Shown: positions 34,531 to 47,300, numbered from the stretch's first letter. The stretch is 64,000 bases of DNA from Magicicada septendecula (GCA_034769895.1 JAWRYS010001514.1:1-64000), one strand, 5' to 3'. Numbers and translations are program-made. The notes: generated by a model not told the origin, from the letters alone.

Positions 34531-34990
34531 GCTTCTGCCTGACACATCACCTCATAGCGGTGCAGGGATGAACAGGTATTTCATCCTGTTCTGATAATTA
34601 ATCGGAACAATGCGTGAGCCCAGCGTTCGGTGGCGCGATCCTGAGTGGTCTGTGTAACCGGCGCTACAGGAGCCCCGCTTGAGTTCGGGGGATTCATCTC
34701 CCCCGTCCGACTGTTTAGGTATCGACACGCCGCCTCCCAAAGCCCCCGCTGGACTACGTTGTCTTGTACCCACACCTAAGTTTTGCGTGCTATAGCGGGG
34801 AAGTGTGTTAGTCTTCTATTTAAGGACCATCCCGCTCGTTGACGTAGCCAGCGAATGGAGAGCGGGGAGTTTTCCTGCGAAGGGCTGGTAAGAATATGTC
34901 GTTTGCGGCGTAGGTGGTAACATAGGCGTAGAAGAGTCTTAGGATGTGGCATGTGATGACTTGTGCCCGAGGTACAGCAGTGGCGTTGTT
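34530..34990. other. GC-rich block of unknown nature
   Basis: Distinctly more GC than its surroundings, with short inverted pairs such as TTCGGGGGATTCATCTCCCCCG near 34685. ORFs up to 101 codons exist on the minus strand but look random (no family, no periodic codon use that I can see). It may be a fragment of a GC-rich repeat or an exapted regulatory block. Confidence 0.35.
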
Positions 34991-35139
34991 TCATCCCCAG
35001 CACTACATGTGTGTGCGCGTGTGTGTTCTTTTCTTGACGTACTAAGTTATTACTATTGTTCAAGCTGGTCAAGTCAAGCAAGTCAAGATATTTTAATTAC
35101 TGGAGTCATTTTTCGGGCATTAAGGAATATGCCCGTTGT

Positions 35140-35140
<1 letters not shown>

Positions 35141-35234
<94 letters not shown>
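35141..35234. repeat. (GT)47 microsatellite
   Basis: Uninterrupted GT dinucleotides for about 94 bases. Confidence 0.98.
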
Positions 35235-35236
<2 letters not shown>

Positions 35237-35239
35237 ATA

Positions 35240-35820
35240 CATTGACGGGTAACGTCTACAAACTGATGCGTAGTATGAATGTTATTTTCGAGGCATATAC
35301 AGCTAGGTAGGTCTTTATTTATTCTGTTTTTATTTTAAATGTTTTATAGCGAGAAAACTTTGATTCGTACAACATGAAAGCTAAAGTGGAGAAATTGGAA
35401 GAACAAGGGAAAGGTATAGGATTCTGTTCAAAACGTGTAACATCTCATTAGCTCAGATGAAAACTGCACACGTTATCAAATCAAATCCGTAAGAGAAGGT
35501 AATGTGGTAGGAACTGAAACATATATGCTAGTATTAGAGCTGTTCTCAGCTGTGTTGGAGGATGTGTTGAAAACACGAAGAGATTAAAATAGGTGGAATG
35601 TACCTTTAAAAATAATATATTGTTGCTTATTGAAACTTCAGTCAATACGAGGAAGCGTTTAAACAGTAAAGGTATACGTTTTATCTGGGGGTAAAACATA
35701 GAAAAGACGAACACTATATTGTTTAAGAACGCTGCAAGAGTGAACAAGTTAAAACTTTTATGATTATAGGGCATGACAGCTGTGAATAAGACTAAATAAT
35801 AATAAACTATCAACGGATTA
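35240..35820. other. No gene seen
   Basis: AT-rich filler with no supported feature. Confidence 0.5.
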
Positions 35821-35824
35821 CATC

Positions 35825-36190
35825 TTCTTCTCTTCTTCTTCTGTCAGGAACTAGGCGAATCATCTGTTCCAGTCCTGAAAGACTACACTCACTTCACCAA
35901 CGCTTTCTAGTTCTAGGCCTTCCTATACTTCTTTGTTCAATTGGCTTGTATTGACTAACTTCCTTAGGCAACCTGCCATCTGGTATCCTATTCAGATGAG
36001 CACTCCATCTCTCTGTGTTTTATGCAGTACGATCTTAGATATTACAAATGTTCAGCTCCTTGCGAATACCTCCATTGTAGAGTCTATCTCTTTGTGTGTA
36101 GCCTTTAACAGATTCCAAGAATTTCATCTCCAATGACTGTATCCTTCTCAGATGTTTCTTCACTGGAACCCAAGTTTAAGAACCATACAG
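35825..36190 (-). pseudogene. LINE reverse transcriptase C-terminal tail
   Basis: On the minus strand, over several frames: LYGS.TWVPVKKHLRRIQSLE, MKFLESVKGYTQRDRLYN, IRKELNICN, ERWSAHLNRIPDGRLPKE, QYKPIEQRSIGRPRTRKRW. This is the standard endonuclease/reverse-transcriptase C-terminus of insect LINEs (YGSETW..., EM.FLR.VKGYT..D, IR.EL...N, W..HL.RM...RLPK....Y.P.G.R..GRP..RW). It is interrupted by stops and frameshifts and lacks the polymerase. Confidence 0.8.
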
Positions 36191-37387
36191 TAACACTTGC
36201 ACAGGCATTACCTTAAAAAATTTTAGTCGAGTCTCCTCGTTTTCGACGATACCGCTCGACGAATTGTGTCACACATTGATTGAAACTTAGCCAACTTATG
36301 AGCAACACCATAATCCACATCATAAAGTGATATCACAAGCAAGGTAGCTGAAATATGACATAACACACATAATTCCGATATGCTATTTCAGAAATTATCA
36401 ACAGAATAAGACCCTCAAAGTACTGGGGGACGTCCGAGGAAGCGCTGAAGTGACCAGGTCTAATCTTTGCCTGTTTGAGACCGGAACAAACCATCCTTGG
36501 TTTAATTCTTGAAGATGTTGATGACGATCAACAGAATAAATAAGGTGGATTGCCTTTATAAATACGAACAATATTATGGAGGATAGCAAATTATTATTGT
36601 ATTTAAAAGACAAATATTTACATCAGTCTATGCTTCCTGCAGTGACATAGAAACAAGGACAAGTGGGCACCGAACGATAAGAGAATTCTGTGTTTCTCAA
36701 GAAACATGAATATTATCACGAATTGTAAGAATAACAAAAAAAGGAAGAGAAAAATTAAATTAGCAGGTAACCGAAAAAGAATAGATGATAGGATTTTCAG
36801 AACGGGAAAAATAAAAATTGTTTGGGCATTGAACAATAGCAGCCGGTTACAAGTGTTGCTAAATAGAGACTAACAGGTCATGACGTTGGCCCAGCTTTAT
36901 AGGATGGACAGGACCTTGTTAATCAGGAATGACCTCGTTACGAACTGTCGTACAGTGTTGTTCTCGGATGAAGTCGCTGGAGAAAAGAGAAAGGGGAATT
37001 TTCTCAATAGTGGGAAGACAAGTGCTAATGATGGTGCTGAAAACAGACGCACACATGTTCTTTCCCCTGTTGACGTCCAACGCTTGAACAACTGAAAATA
37101 TCCCAACAGGACATATATATACCTGAACCAGAAAGCCAGAAGACAGTACGTGGGAGTCTGCTGGTTCGTAATAGAACGAAGCGCTGCCTCAGGGCAGACG
37201 TTAGCTCAGACACGGATGTCAGCCCTATGTACATGTATGATATTGCACCTACACGCATACACAACACACGCAGACTGCTGACCTTCTACACACGTGCTGA
37301 GCGAGTCGTTTTCCAGCTATTGTGATAATAAAGATCTCTTTTATATTAGTTAAAGAAGACATAAAATATAATGTATGAATGTATACT
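36190..37387. other. No gene seen
   Basis: Short ORFs only. A stretch at 36880-37095 is open for 71 codons with CRTVLFSDE, faintly like a Tc1/mariner signature, but nothing around it supports that. Confidence 0.4.
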
Positions 37388-37412
37388 CAGGCCGGTTAAG
37401 GAGGGCGGCTGT
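37388..37412 (+). mobile_element. Possible left hAT-like terminus interrupted by a MULE
   Basis: CAGGCCGGTTAAGGAGGGCGG resembles the left end of the hAT-like element at 21381 (CAGTAGCGGACTAAGGATGG). The matching right end is 39289, beyond the MULE. The similarity is short, so this is tentative. Confidence 0.35.
37405..37412. repeat. Target-site duplication, left of MULE
   Basis: GCGGCTGT, equal to 38867-38874. Eight to nine bases is the MULE norm. Confidence 0.6.
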
Positions 37413-38866
37413 ACGGGGGATGTTGAGTTGGGCCCACGGTCAGTGATGTCCATAAAAAGGACGGTTGAGTTGGGGCCATGGTCAGCTCGGAGTGAGGGTC
37501 GAATTGCCCCCATGGAACTGCCCCCAGTAGTCACAACTTTTGGAAATCAGTTAAAATATACAGTTAAAATAAGTTTTAAATGCGGTGTAGAGTCCGTACT
37601 CAAAACTTCGTATTTCAAGCATTCATGCAGGGGTGGGGGAGTCCCGGGTAACTTGCTGTCATTGTTTTGACCGGGCGAGTGGCATTCCGTTGGAATTCCC
37701 AGTACTGCCGCCCACACTCCCTTCAACCCCTTGCACATTTCTTCACATTCAGTCTGTTACCATGAGTGAGAGCAGTGCAAACATGTTTTCTATGCTAAGT
37801 GAGAAAGGTTTCAAATTAGTATTTTTGGAGGGTTTTAAGTTTTCGAAAAATAGAAGAACACAGTGCGGTCAAAAGTGGCGTTGTGTTAAAAAAAGTTGTT
37901 CCGCGCATTTATTTACAGATGATGATGGTGATGTTTTGTTCAAAGCCGTTGGTGAGCATAACCATGATCCGTGCCCGAACTTACACAGGCAGTACATTTC
38001 TAACAGTGCGAAGCGCAAGGCGACCGAAACTTTATCCGAACCGCCCGCAAAAGTGATAAAACAAGAAATTGTGTCTGCGCCTGAAGATATTAGCAACCAA
38101 ATGACACGTGATGACATGGATCGAATGCGAAGAAATCTCAACCACGCAAAAAGAAGTAAGCAACAGCCTTCACACTTCAAATGGACTTCAGGTGATCGAG
38201 TTCATCGTTCAAAGGGAAATAACAGTACCTGTTACTGATAACATCGTACCGACTTCACTACTGTTTAAAATTGTTATTGGAATAATCATTCAAATAAATT
38301 TTTTTTACTATTTACTGATTTTTAGGGCTGATTTTTTGTTTGTTTTTACAAGTAAAAAATAAAAACTTATGTCCACGTTTAAGACCGAGCAACCATTCTT
38401 AACAAATTCCTTTAAGAAACCATCCTTAACAAAGTTCTAATGCACCAAAAGTAATTTATACACGTTTGGATTTGTTGTAGTAACTTAATTGGTTATTATT
38501 TTAGCATGGATTCTGTTTAGTGATTAAGTAATGATTTAATCATAAATGAAAATTTTTTTTAACCTTATTTCATGTTTGTTAAAAAGACGTTTTAATTAAG
38601 AAGTTATTATAGTAATCATTAAATGGGGATGTAATAATTTCAATAACTGTCTTTAATTGATATTAAAATGTAATTTTGATACTTGTTAATATTAAGAAGG
38701 ACATTTAAATAAAAACGAGCGGCCGAACATTAACAAATGGAGAAACCTACCCCACTGAACAGGGGCGCAACTAGACCTCGACCCTTCGAGGATCGACGGT
38801 AATCCGCAGGGGAATGTTTTGACCGTGGGCCCAACTCAAACGTGGCCCAACCGTCATGTCTGCAGT
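37413..38866 (+). mobile_element. Non-autonomous MULE (Mutator-like) element
   Basis: 1454 bases between GCGGCTGT duplications. The inverted ends share TTGAGTTGGGCCCACGGTCA at 37423-37442 and, inverted with a one-base difference, at 38820-38840. Each end has a second, degenerate copy of the motif (GGTTGAGTTGGGGCCATGGTCA at 37463; GTGGCCCAACCGTCA at 38842). It encodes a FLYWCH-finger protein but no DDE transposase. FLYWCH fingers are commonly linked to MULE transposases in animals, which supports the class. Confidence 0.65.
37762..38238 (+). CDS. FLYWCH zinc-finger protein, truncated MULE transposase N-terminus
   Basis: 158 residues from ATG at 37762, a start chosen because the finger begins right after it (an in-frame stop-free extension upstream to 37633 looks non-coding). 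Residues ~9-73 form a FLYWCH finger: MFSMLSEKGFKLVFLEGFKF, then QKWRCVKKSCSAHLFTDDD and a closing EHNHD, giving two Cys and two His for one zinc plus the F-L-Y/F-W-C-H signature. The domain binds DNA. Residues 85-140 are a basic/acidic linker (KRKATETLSEPPAKVIKQE) and a helix MDRMRRNLNHAKRSKQQP, typical of the region before the transposase core. The frame then runs out without the core, so it is internally deleted. It might bind the ends of related elements and act as a repressor; that is inference. Confidence 0.75.
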   Translation: MSESSANMFSMLSEKGFKLVFLEGFKFSKNRRTQCGQKWRCVKKSCSAHLFTDDDGDVLFKAVGEHNHDPCPNLHRQYISNSAKRKATETLSEPPAKVIKQEIVSAPEDISNQMTRDDMDRMRRNLNHAKRSKQQPSHFKWTSGDRVHRSKGNNSTCY

Positions 38867-38874
38867 GCGGCTGT
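38867..38874. repeat. Target-site duplication, right of MULE
   Basis: GCGGCTGT, equal to 37405-37412. Confidence 0.6.
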
Positions 38875-38987
38875 TTAATAAGTCTTCTGGTGAAAGAGTG
38901 CAAAGTGATACCTGAATTTGGATCGGTAAATACCTGTAAAAACCGTGAGTGACATCGAAGACAACAGCACGTACAACTGTGCAGACA

Positions 38988-39289
38988 TTATAAAGTATTG
39001 TAATAAATTTAACGCAGTCTATAATTAATACTACTTCTATTATTTCTTTAAACTTTGTACGTATTTACAATAAGAAAGTGGATTTTTATTTCAAACATTA
39101 CTACAACTACTTATAAATATTCCTAACTAGATGTATCAATACAATAATTGGACAGTAAATATATATAACAGTAAAGTGTTTTTGCTATGTGCTACTTAAA
39201 GATAAATTAGATTATAAACACCCGTCTTGTGGGAGGGGACCTCAAAAACAAATCCGCCCCGGGCCTCTAGTGGCCTAGGTACGCCACTG
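38988..39289 (+). mobile_element. 3' part of hAT-like element, relative of 21381-22422
   Basis: Aligns over about 300 bases with 22122-22422, including AGTATTGTAATAAATTTAA, CTAACTAGATGTATCAATACA, GATTATAAACACCCGTCTT and the end GCCCCGGGCCTC.AGTGG.CTAGGTACG.CACTG. Divergence is roughly 10-15 percent by eye. Confidence 0.8.
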
Positions 39290-40420
39290 CTTTCAGTATC
39301 TACATCGTTTAAAGTCCAACTACAGTATACACGTAGTATGCAGGGTTTGGGAACAGTGTAGGCACCGAAGCTTCTTCTCTATTAGAAGGTAAGCATAGCG
39401 GCAGCTATGAACAAAAAATTAATTAAAATGGCAGGACGGATGATAGTATTAATTATCGATTCACAACAGTTTGTCACACAGAAGAGGATACAGCTTCCTC
39501 TCACAAATGAGAAAACCTGTTCATGTCTAAATCACAGAAACGTGTAGAGACACACTGAGTTAACACACATCTTCATGGAGGGAAGTGATTATACCTACTC
39601 GCACTTTCACTCTTCATTTGGTAAGCAGCACCTGAATGATGATCTAATCTCTGTCACTTTAGTCAGAGTAATTTATATTAATAATCACTTTAGCAATTTA
39701 TAGTAATGGTTTTCCATTTTGTCTCCTCTGTTTCTGTTTGTCTGTATAGAGTACATGGTATACCCTACATATCTGCTTGTCTATCTCTTATTTTTCTTCT
39801 CCCTCTCTCTCTCTGCCTTTTTTCTTCAATTCACTTCTTTCTCTACCCATTTATCCGGACAGTTTTCCTCTTTCCAGACAGTTCCGTTCCAAAAATCCTA
39901 TGTGTTTAATGTCTTACGTCAATGAAACGTCTTTGAAACGTTGACAATCTTTTACTTTACACGATAACATAATTGGTATAGAACCAAACCGAAATGTAAT
40001 AGAATAATGTTTTTATAGCGAGGTTTATGCAACTCAAATAGTATTCATGTTTCTGTAAACCTGCCGGTTAGCCTTCTTGCACATTCAGTACTGAAGGTTA
40101 GCCTTCAGTACTTTGTCGAACATTCTCTTTTGATTATTGCTTCAAGAGTCCATTACAAGATTCTGTCTGACCACCTTTAGATCGTCTCATTGGACATGAA
40201 CATACTAAACAAGTTGTTTGGGATTATGGTGTGAAAGATACGCGTTATTCCTAAAATGTCTTGATTTTTCGATTCTCTATTCTAGAAACTCTAGCCATTC
40301 CAAGCAATCTTCTCTAGCATTCTATCTCAGCTACTTTCAGATTGATAGAAAGAGTGTAAAGAATGACTCGGTGTATTGTAGTTTTCGAGTTCTAGAGTTG
40401 AAAGTTTCACATTATATTTA
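39290..40420. other. No gene seen
   Basis: Contains a pyrimidine-rich stretch (39715-39900) and short ORFs without support. Confidence 0.5.
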
Positions 40421-40562
40421 CATTTCATTGATGTATAATCCCTTTCCTTGGGAAATTTGTATTAATGTATCTATGTCACTCCCACAGTAAATATATTTAA
40501 CCGATATACAACTCCTTTACCTTGGGAAATTCTGATTGATATATCCATGTAACTCCCACCAT
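40421..40562 (+). repeat. Two-copy ~75-bp tandem repeat
   Basis: ATGTATAATCCCTTTCCTTGGGAAATT...TATCTATGTCACTCCCAC is followed by a diverged copy ATATACAACTCCTTTACCTTGGGAAATT...ATCCATGTAACTCCCAC. Confidence 0.7.
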
Positions 40563-40814
40563 ACCGACATGTGCATATGTCTTATTAGTTTCAGACAATA
40601 CAACTATGATAGTAAGAATAATACTCCAAGTCGTATATTTTTTTCGTACCTTGCTAATAAGATAACATCAGATTCGATGACACTTTTACCAACGAATATA
40701 ACATCCCACACGTGAATTTCTTAACTATCAAAAGCATGAGCGCAAGGTGAATCCTCTTCCCAGACTGCCTCTATCGAAATGCTTTTACGCTTGACCCCCT
40801 TCCCCCCCCCCCCG

Positions 40815-41732
40815 AGTCTAGAGTCGCCTTCATAAGCTGCGAGTGGGAGAGTTTTAAAGAGCAACGGCATAAATGTAAAAAAAATTACGTCATCTTATGT
40901 GTGGAGAATAATAACATTTGATGAATCTGAAACCTGATAATATCATCATGTAAAAGAGGGAAATTCGTTTGAGATGTGGTGATTATTTTTTATAAGTAGA
41001 TTAAGCTGGGTAGAAATGCTCTCGAACAACGTTCTTCAAACGTCAAAGAAAAGAAACGTTTATGAAAAATACCGTTATTTGGTAAAGAAGAATAATTAAA
41101 AGTCATACAACGGGACGCTCAATCTTCACCTTACAAAATTTGAAGAAGTGTTATGTGAGACACGTAAATAATTGAAAAAATATGATGCAAATCATAAGGA
41201 TAAACAAAGAAACTGGCAGGTGTCAGAGAGGATTAAGGGGCTGCGCCAAACCATTAGCGATTTTGAAAACTAAAGAATGCATTGTAACTACGGTACGTCG
41301 TACACAGTGACCTTAATATGATTGGAAATGTGAATACTTTCACGTATGAAGTAAAGAGAAACCCGAGCCAAAATCAATAAGTTTTAACGTCACACGATTA
41401 GTGATGCCTGAACAAACCATATATAAGCAACCTTGTAGGCACTTATATGCGCATTCTGTTATGAACATATGGAAATGAGAAAGTTAAAGTCTCCTCAGCT
41501 CATTACATCGAAGGGAAAACATTTCTTAAGTAATACGACATGGTAACGACAAAAAAGGCATACAACACACGACAAATTATGAACATGAAATTGTATTTTA
41601 CGAATGGAATCAAAAACTATAAAAATCAAAAGTAAACTTACTTTCCTGAAATCATCGTAAAAGAAACAAATCGTTATTTTGATAAGAGTATTTTTTGCGT
41701 TAAGTGTGTAGAAAAGTTGTACATGAGCATGG
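40815..41732. other. No gene seen
   Basis: Begins after a poly(C) run at 40802-40813. Unremarkable AT-rich sequence. Confidence 0.5.
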
Positions 41733-41763
41733 CTGAAGATGGGAACACAAGGCTTCCCGAAAC
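41733..41763 (+). ncRNA. Hammerhead-like core, isolated
   Basis: CTGAAGA, T, helix II GGGAA-CACAAGGC-TTCCC (five pairs), GAAA, C. The same order as the Penelope core at 29447 but with different helix II pairs. Flanks ACATGAGCATGG and ACATGTTCC could pair in part. It probably marks the end of another, otherwise decayed Penelope element. Confidence 0.4.
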
Positions 41764-41853
41764 ATGTTCCAAATAATGAGAAAACATCTTGAGGTAAAGT
41801 CATTATAAAATATATATTACATACATCAAGAAACGGACTGTAGTAGAAAGTGT

Positions 41854-41858
<5 letters not shown>

Positions 41859-41895
<37 letters not shown>
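41859..41895. repeat. (TA)n microsatellite
   Basis: About 18 TA dinucleotides immediately before TGTAACGTAACG. Confidence 0.97.
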
Positions 41896-41898
<3 letters not shown>

Positions 41899-44249
41899 AA
41901 CGTAACGAAGTTAAGGTCCCATACGTGACATAAAAACTTTGTCATTATCAAATAAAACAACATCCAATGTTCGCGATAATTAAGGTCAGGAAGGTAAACC
42001 TTCGTATAATAAACAGATCAATAATACCTAGTAAGGTTACTAGGTAATAGAAAAATAAAAATGTCTATAATTACAAACTATGAAGTGGTCAGTGGAAGGT
42101 GTAAGCTATAAACAGTGTCAAACAATGTAAAAATACTATAGACAGATTCATTAATTGTCTATAGATAAATTGGTAGAATTATATACTAAAGAGGAGACTA
42201 ATTAATTGTTATTTAAAATGTTATGATGATGTGCATGTTATTATATTTTGTCATGTTATTTTGTTTGCATGATATTTATTCTGTATTTTGTATGTAGCAG
42301 GAGTGAAGCAATTGCTTTGAGAAAGCATCAATTCATGAATGTTAATTTCATTTATGTTAAACTTTATAAGAGTAAATATTAGGATACTTACTTTTAATAA
42401 ATAATAGAGATATTATTGGATTGTATTTGTAAGCTTGTCAATGAAGGCAGTAATTGTTAATAAATTGCCAAGGGGTCATTGTAATTATATTATAAAAAGA
42501 TGACGGGTTCAATACTAAAATAAATAATAATAAATTGAAATCAGGATGAAATAAAATTAGAATAATTGGCCATAAGTCAGTGACTCATTGTACAGTAGGT
42601 CAGGTCAGAAAAGTTAAAATACAAAAAAAATTATAACACACATAATAAAACAAATAGGCCTAAAATTAGTATTTTGTAAAGGGAAAATAATACCTATTAG
42701 ACTAAGTCGATCAAGAAGAAAATGTAGCAAAATGTATATAGTTTAATAACACAGATTATGTGAAAGTTTTATATGATGTAATGTAATTTTAATAAGGGAG
42801 TATTTTATTAAATAAGTGCAAGAACATTTTCTAATTACGGCTCTAGGATAACAAATATTATCCAATAACAGAACAAGGAATGGTTGTCATGGACTACAAA
42901 ATAGGAGATATCTTGTTGATTTCAACACTCAATTGTTATATGTGAATGGGTTGAGTTCAGTTGATACAAATCTAGAAAAATAAACCAAAAACCTAATGAA
43001 TAAAGTTAATATAAATCAAAATTTATAAATAGTAATCCATTAAAAGGACAGTGGATCGACTTCCGAGGCTATCACTCAACAAATATAATTCGATCTACCA
43101 ATAAAGTTAACTGAATTTCTAAAAATAAATTAACCAATCTATTAACGGCAAATGAGTAATAATGAAGATTAACCATAAATAAATGAAGACAATCCATAGC
43201 CTGGAGAAGCCAAATTAATTAAATATCTTAAAAACAAACAAAGAAATTTAAAATAACGTCCAAAACCTCACTTTTCACAACCGAACGAAGTCTTAATACT
43301 ACACAAATTCCATTGGGACCTGTAACCACCAGAACCGTGAAGATTAGCGAAGATCAGAACTGAAACTTCTACTACATCCTGGGACATCAATACCAAACTT
43401 TTATTGAGAAGCTGGAGGCTGATATATTCCAGACATTGATTCAACATTCTGCTCTCGTCTCTGTGTAGTGGAACACGGCCATATTAAGTATCTTGTCAAC
43501 GTACGGTAAAAAACCACTTATGTTTGAACTTTATATAATAAGATTTTATAACTAAATTGTAATACCTAGTAACCTTAATTTGCATTGCCTGACCTTACTA
43601 ATAGTCAAAAGAACTCCATGTACCCTGAGATAAAGAACAAATTAAAAAATATAATTAAATTTTAAAAGATCTAAACCCGAATTCGGTGACGAATCGATTC
43701 AGTTCTGTATGATCGATGTGTTGCATCTGTGGCATGAGGAAGCATCTGTTTTGAATTAAAAAATATATAAAATAAAGAATCCTTCTTGAATTTGACGATT
43801 TCTTGTTATTTGTAGAGTAATTAGTGCATTTCGAATAAGTTGTAATTTACAGAGAAAGGAACGTGAGAAATACAGCAAGCGGAACAACTTAACCTATAAT
43901 AACAGGCTGACTGTAAACAACAGCGCTCGTCCGCGGACAGCTGGTGAATACGGGAGAATAGAAAACTAATTCGCTTCATCCGCCCTCCTCTCTCCGCTCT
44001 CTCGATAGTGGATGTAGACTAGGCTTGAAGAATAACGATTGAATTACCCAATATATTAACTGGTGTAGAGCGTTATTCTTTTGTAAAGCACTTAAGTACT
44101 ATCTAATATAGAGATATTATTCATAATTGAATAATATCACCAATATAAAATATTGTTTCCCGTATAAATAGATTGATGTTGCAGTATTTAAGAGAGACCG
44201 CTTACAACTTCATAAATAAGAAACACACACCTTGAAAAATTATATTACA
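41896..44249 (+). repeat. Candidate degraded LTR, plus orientation
   Basis: Begins TGTAA and ends TTACA, then AAT, then a degraded primer binding site, the same end grammar as the array element. AT-rich throughout with no ORF. The second LTR in the same orientation was not found, so this is a hypothesis. Confidence 0.3.
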
Positions 44250-44252
44250 AAT

Positions 44253-44272
44253 TGGCGTTTCCAACGTGCGGC
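44253..44272 (+). other. Degraded tRNA-Lys-type primer binding site, plus strand
   Basis: TGGCGTTTCCAACGTGCGGC compares with the intact TGGCGCCCAACGTGGGGC of the array (a two-base insertion and few substitutions). It is preceded by ATTACAAAT exactly as there. Confidence 0.5.
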
Positions 44273-44370
44273 ATAATAACTCGTCTCGTAAGTTTTATAT
44301 TACAAATTTGTATTTGTATTTGTATATATATATATTGATACAACTTTGTTTTTGGCTCCCGTGTTGTTTT

Positions 44371-44390
44371 GCCACACGTTGGATGCGTCA
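44371..44390 (-). other. Degraded tRNA-Lys-type primer binding site, minus strand
   Basis: GCCACACGTTGGATGCGTCA followed by ATTTGATACA compares with GCCCCACGTTGGGCGCCA followed by ATTTGTAATA in the array. It points away from the site at 44253, only 98 bases away. Confidence 0.45.
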
Positions 44391-44393
44391 ATT

Positions 44394-47300
44394 TGATACA
44401 GGACGAACGTCCGTCTAATCTTAAACGTGTATAAATATACTGGGTGTAAGGTGTCTTCTCTATCCGTCGCCGCTTTAGAACGTAACTAACGCAGATTTTG
44501 TCCGTTGCGAACGTACGAATAACCAGGTCTCGATGTTCTTACCTGTTGTTCACTAGGGGTGTGAAAATCCCGGGTGTTTCATTAAAACAATTAAAAAAAT
44601 TTTAAGTTTGTATGATAAGCGCCGCTCAGGCAGTTTGAAGAATTCAATTTGTTCCCGCCTGTCTTGGCCGTCTGGATCGGCCAGTAGTTCGTTGCGTTGG
44701 CTGTGCGATCGCTTGTCGTCAATACTACCTATCTGCTAAAATGTACACAAATTATTATCCACCTCCTAATGAAATTATAACACAGTGGTTACACTCAGTA
44801 CTTATTTATTTTTTGTTAACGATTAATTATTCAGTTAATACAAATTATGTTTTCTTTTGTAATACATTTGCACCGGTAGATTATATGAGACACCTCTCTG
44901 GGGTTTGACAAATCGATCTCTGAACTTAACAACAGACTTTCAGTAATGGCGTCTGTTGAAATTATACACAAAATTATTATTGTTCGATCGTCTCGGGTTC
45001 TTGAGATAGCGTTAAAAGGATTATTAATGTTTACAACAATAAAAATACACACCCTTACATCAGTTAAACTTAAATAATATACTGTGTAGTTATAATTTGT
45101 TTATTGGAGTGTAGTAAAAGTGTTAAAAGATATCACTAACTAATGACAGGTTAACTTTGCCAGTTGATAAATTTTCAGTGTCTTAGTTTTTTAATTTAAT
45201 CTTTGAAAGTAATTATGTGCAGTTTAGTGAGAGTTCAGCTTTCAGTGAGAAATAATTAACGTAAGTTTATTCAGAAATTTGGGCAATTTAATAGATACTT
45301 AACACTTCAGTAGACAGGATGAACTCATTTGATCTGGTATTAAGGAATTAGGCTGCAATCATCTTTAATTTTCAATTGTTCGGGGCTTCGGGCATCTTTT
45401 TCAAGTTAATCGGCAATATTATTTTCTTTTTTCTTTAATTCGGCTTCGACATCAGTTAAATGGTTTCAGCCATCGTCTGCTTCCTCGGTGTTCACTTGCT
45501 AGTAATTTCGTTTGATATTTTGACGTTTTAATTAACAATGTTGATCGTTCAAAAACTGGCGTCTATTCAACAAGAGCGTCATATTACGAGTAAAAAAATC
45601 TAACGGTAAATTAGTAACCAAACGACTGTTGTCATAGTAATCAATTTATCCTGATTGGTTAATTCTGAAGTAGACTATTGTTATCAAATTTGAATTTTTA
45701 TTCAAAATAGCTGTATATCTTCTTATTGATTAAATTCTTCTGTCCTCTTCCCTACATATTAAATATTATCACCACTGTTATTATTTCCTTTCAAAGATTA
45801 ATTTGGTACCACATAATGTATGGTTTTATGAAATATCAATGTTTGTACATTTATGTTAATATTTGGTATTTACATTTCTCCTTTAAATTAAGTTCTTATT
45901 CTAATATTTTTCCTTTAAACTGATTTACAAATTATTCTCGGCTATTTACTCGCCTTAAATTTATTAATTTCCTGGTTGTTTTTATACAATTTGCAATTAT
46001 TTGTTATTGACAGTTATACATTTCCTAGGCCTAAGTAGCCATTGATTATTTTTACTTATCATATTCTAATTATATTTCATTTTATTACAAAATGTTTTGT
46101 TCTGTTGTTATAATTGATTCGTTTAGTGGTTGTTGTGTATTGAATTTGTTTGTGTTCTGATTATGTGTCAAGATTTCTTTCTATATCTTAATACCTAAAA
46201 TATAACAATTAGGCCTATGGACTGTAAGCTTCCTTTAGCCATATCCTATCCATAAAATTAAAATGAACAATTCTTTACAAGTTATTAGTTACTGTTGGTT
46301 TAACATACATTTCATTTTTTTACTATTATTTTGAGTGGGAAACATCATCACTTCCTTCAAACTTACTTAATTTATTTTCCCTTATAACATAGGGTGTTTA
46401 TTAATTACATTCTCAATTTCTTAATTCTTTACTAATCCCTTTCTCCATTCCATGTTAACACAAACTGTTTATCTTACATGGGCTTTCTCCCCTGAATAAC
46501 ATCGTATCCTTTATCTATCTCTACTCTAAATACTATTTCTAATTACCCTTAACTATATAATTTTTATAAGCTCACTCTGAAATCATTTATTGTTTCATCA
46601 TTGATTTATTAAGTGTTTTCTTATCTATTACTATCTTTTTAATCATACTATCATTTACAATATCTTTTTTCACCCATCACTTTCACCTTTAATTGATTGG
46701 TGTTTATCACTGATACACTCATTATTTTGGGGTATTTACACCTTCACTATTATCACTTGTTAAACTTTTTATTTTAAGCGTTCATTGGTGGGTAATCCCT
46801 ATTATTATTTTTCTTTGTCACTTAGTTACTTTCATTATATTTCTCACTATCTCACTATCTTTACAAATTTTATTTATATCTAATAAGTTCATGTCTTTTT
46901 CTAGATTTCTTACTTACATATACTACTAATTCGTGGGTTAGTGTATTTTTATTTAACGGTTTTTATTTATTATGAATTACATTTGTCACTTAGACAATAC
47001 TAATATTTCTTTTTTATATTTGTTATTCATTGGTTTCGTTTCCTTTATGATATTTGATGGTATCATCTCCCCCTTCCCTATTCTACACTATTTGTCTGTG
47101 TTTTATCACCTTGGATCCCTTTATTTTCTTTATTGTTGGTTTGTTCCATTTTTAATTTCATTTTTCTTCTCCTTCACTTCCATTTTGTTTCACTTTATTT
47201 TGGTTATTATCTGGCCAATCTCTGGGGTTGGGTCAATGTCATTTGTCTGTCAGTCTAGTTTGTATTTTTTATTTAATAATCACCTTTGGTTTATTATTCT

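Noticed and set aside
34530-34990. tRNA-derived SINE or structural RNA gene
   Set aside because: No A and B box pair in the right spacing and no cloverleaf could be drawn.
35056-35310. ORFs with long alternating Cys-Val
   Set aside because: Translation of the (GT)n tract.
36880-37095. Tc1/mariner transposase fragment (FSDE)
   Set aside because: Only a four-residue resemblance; no inverted ends, no TA duplication and no other motif.
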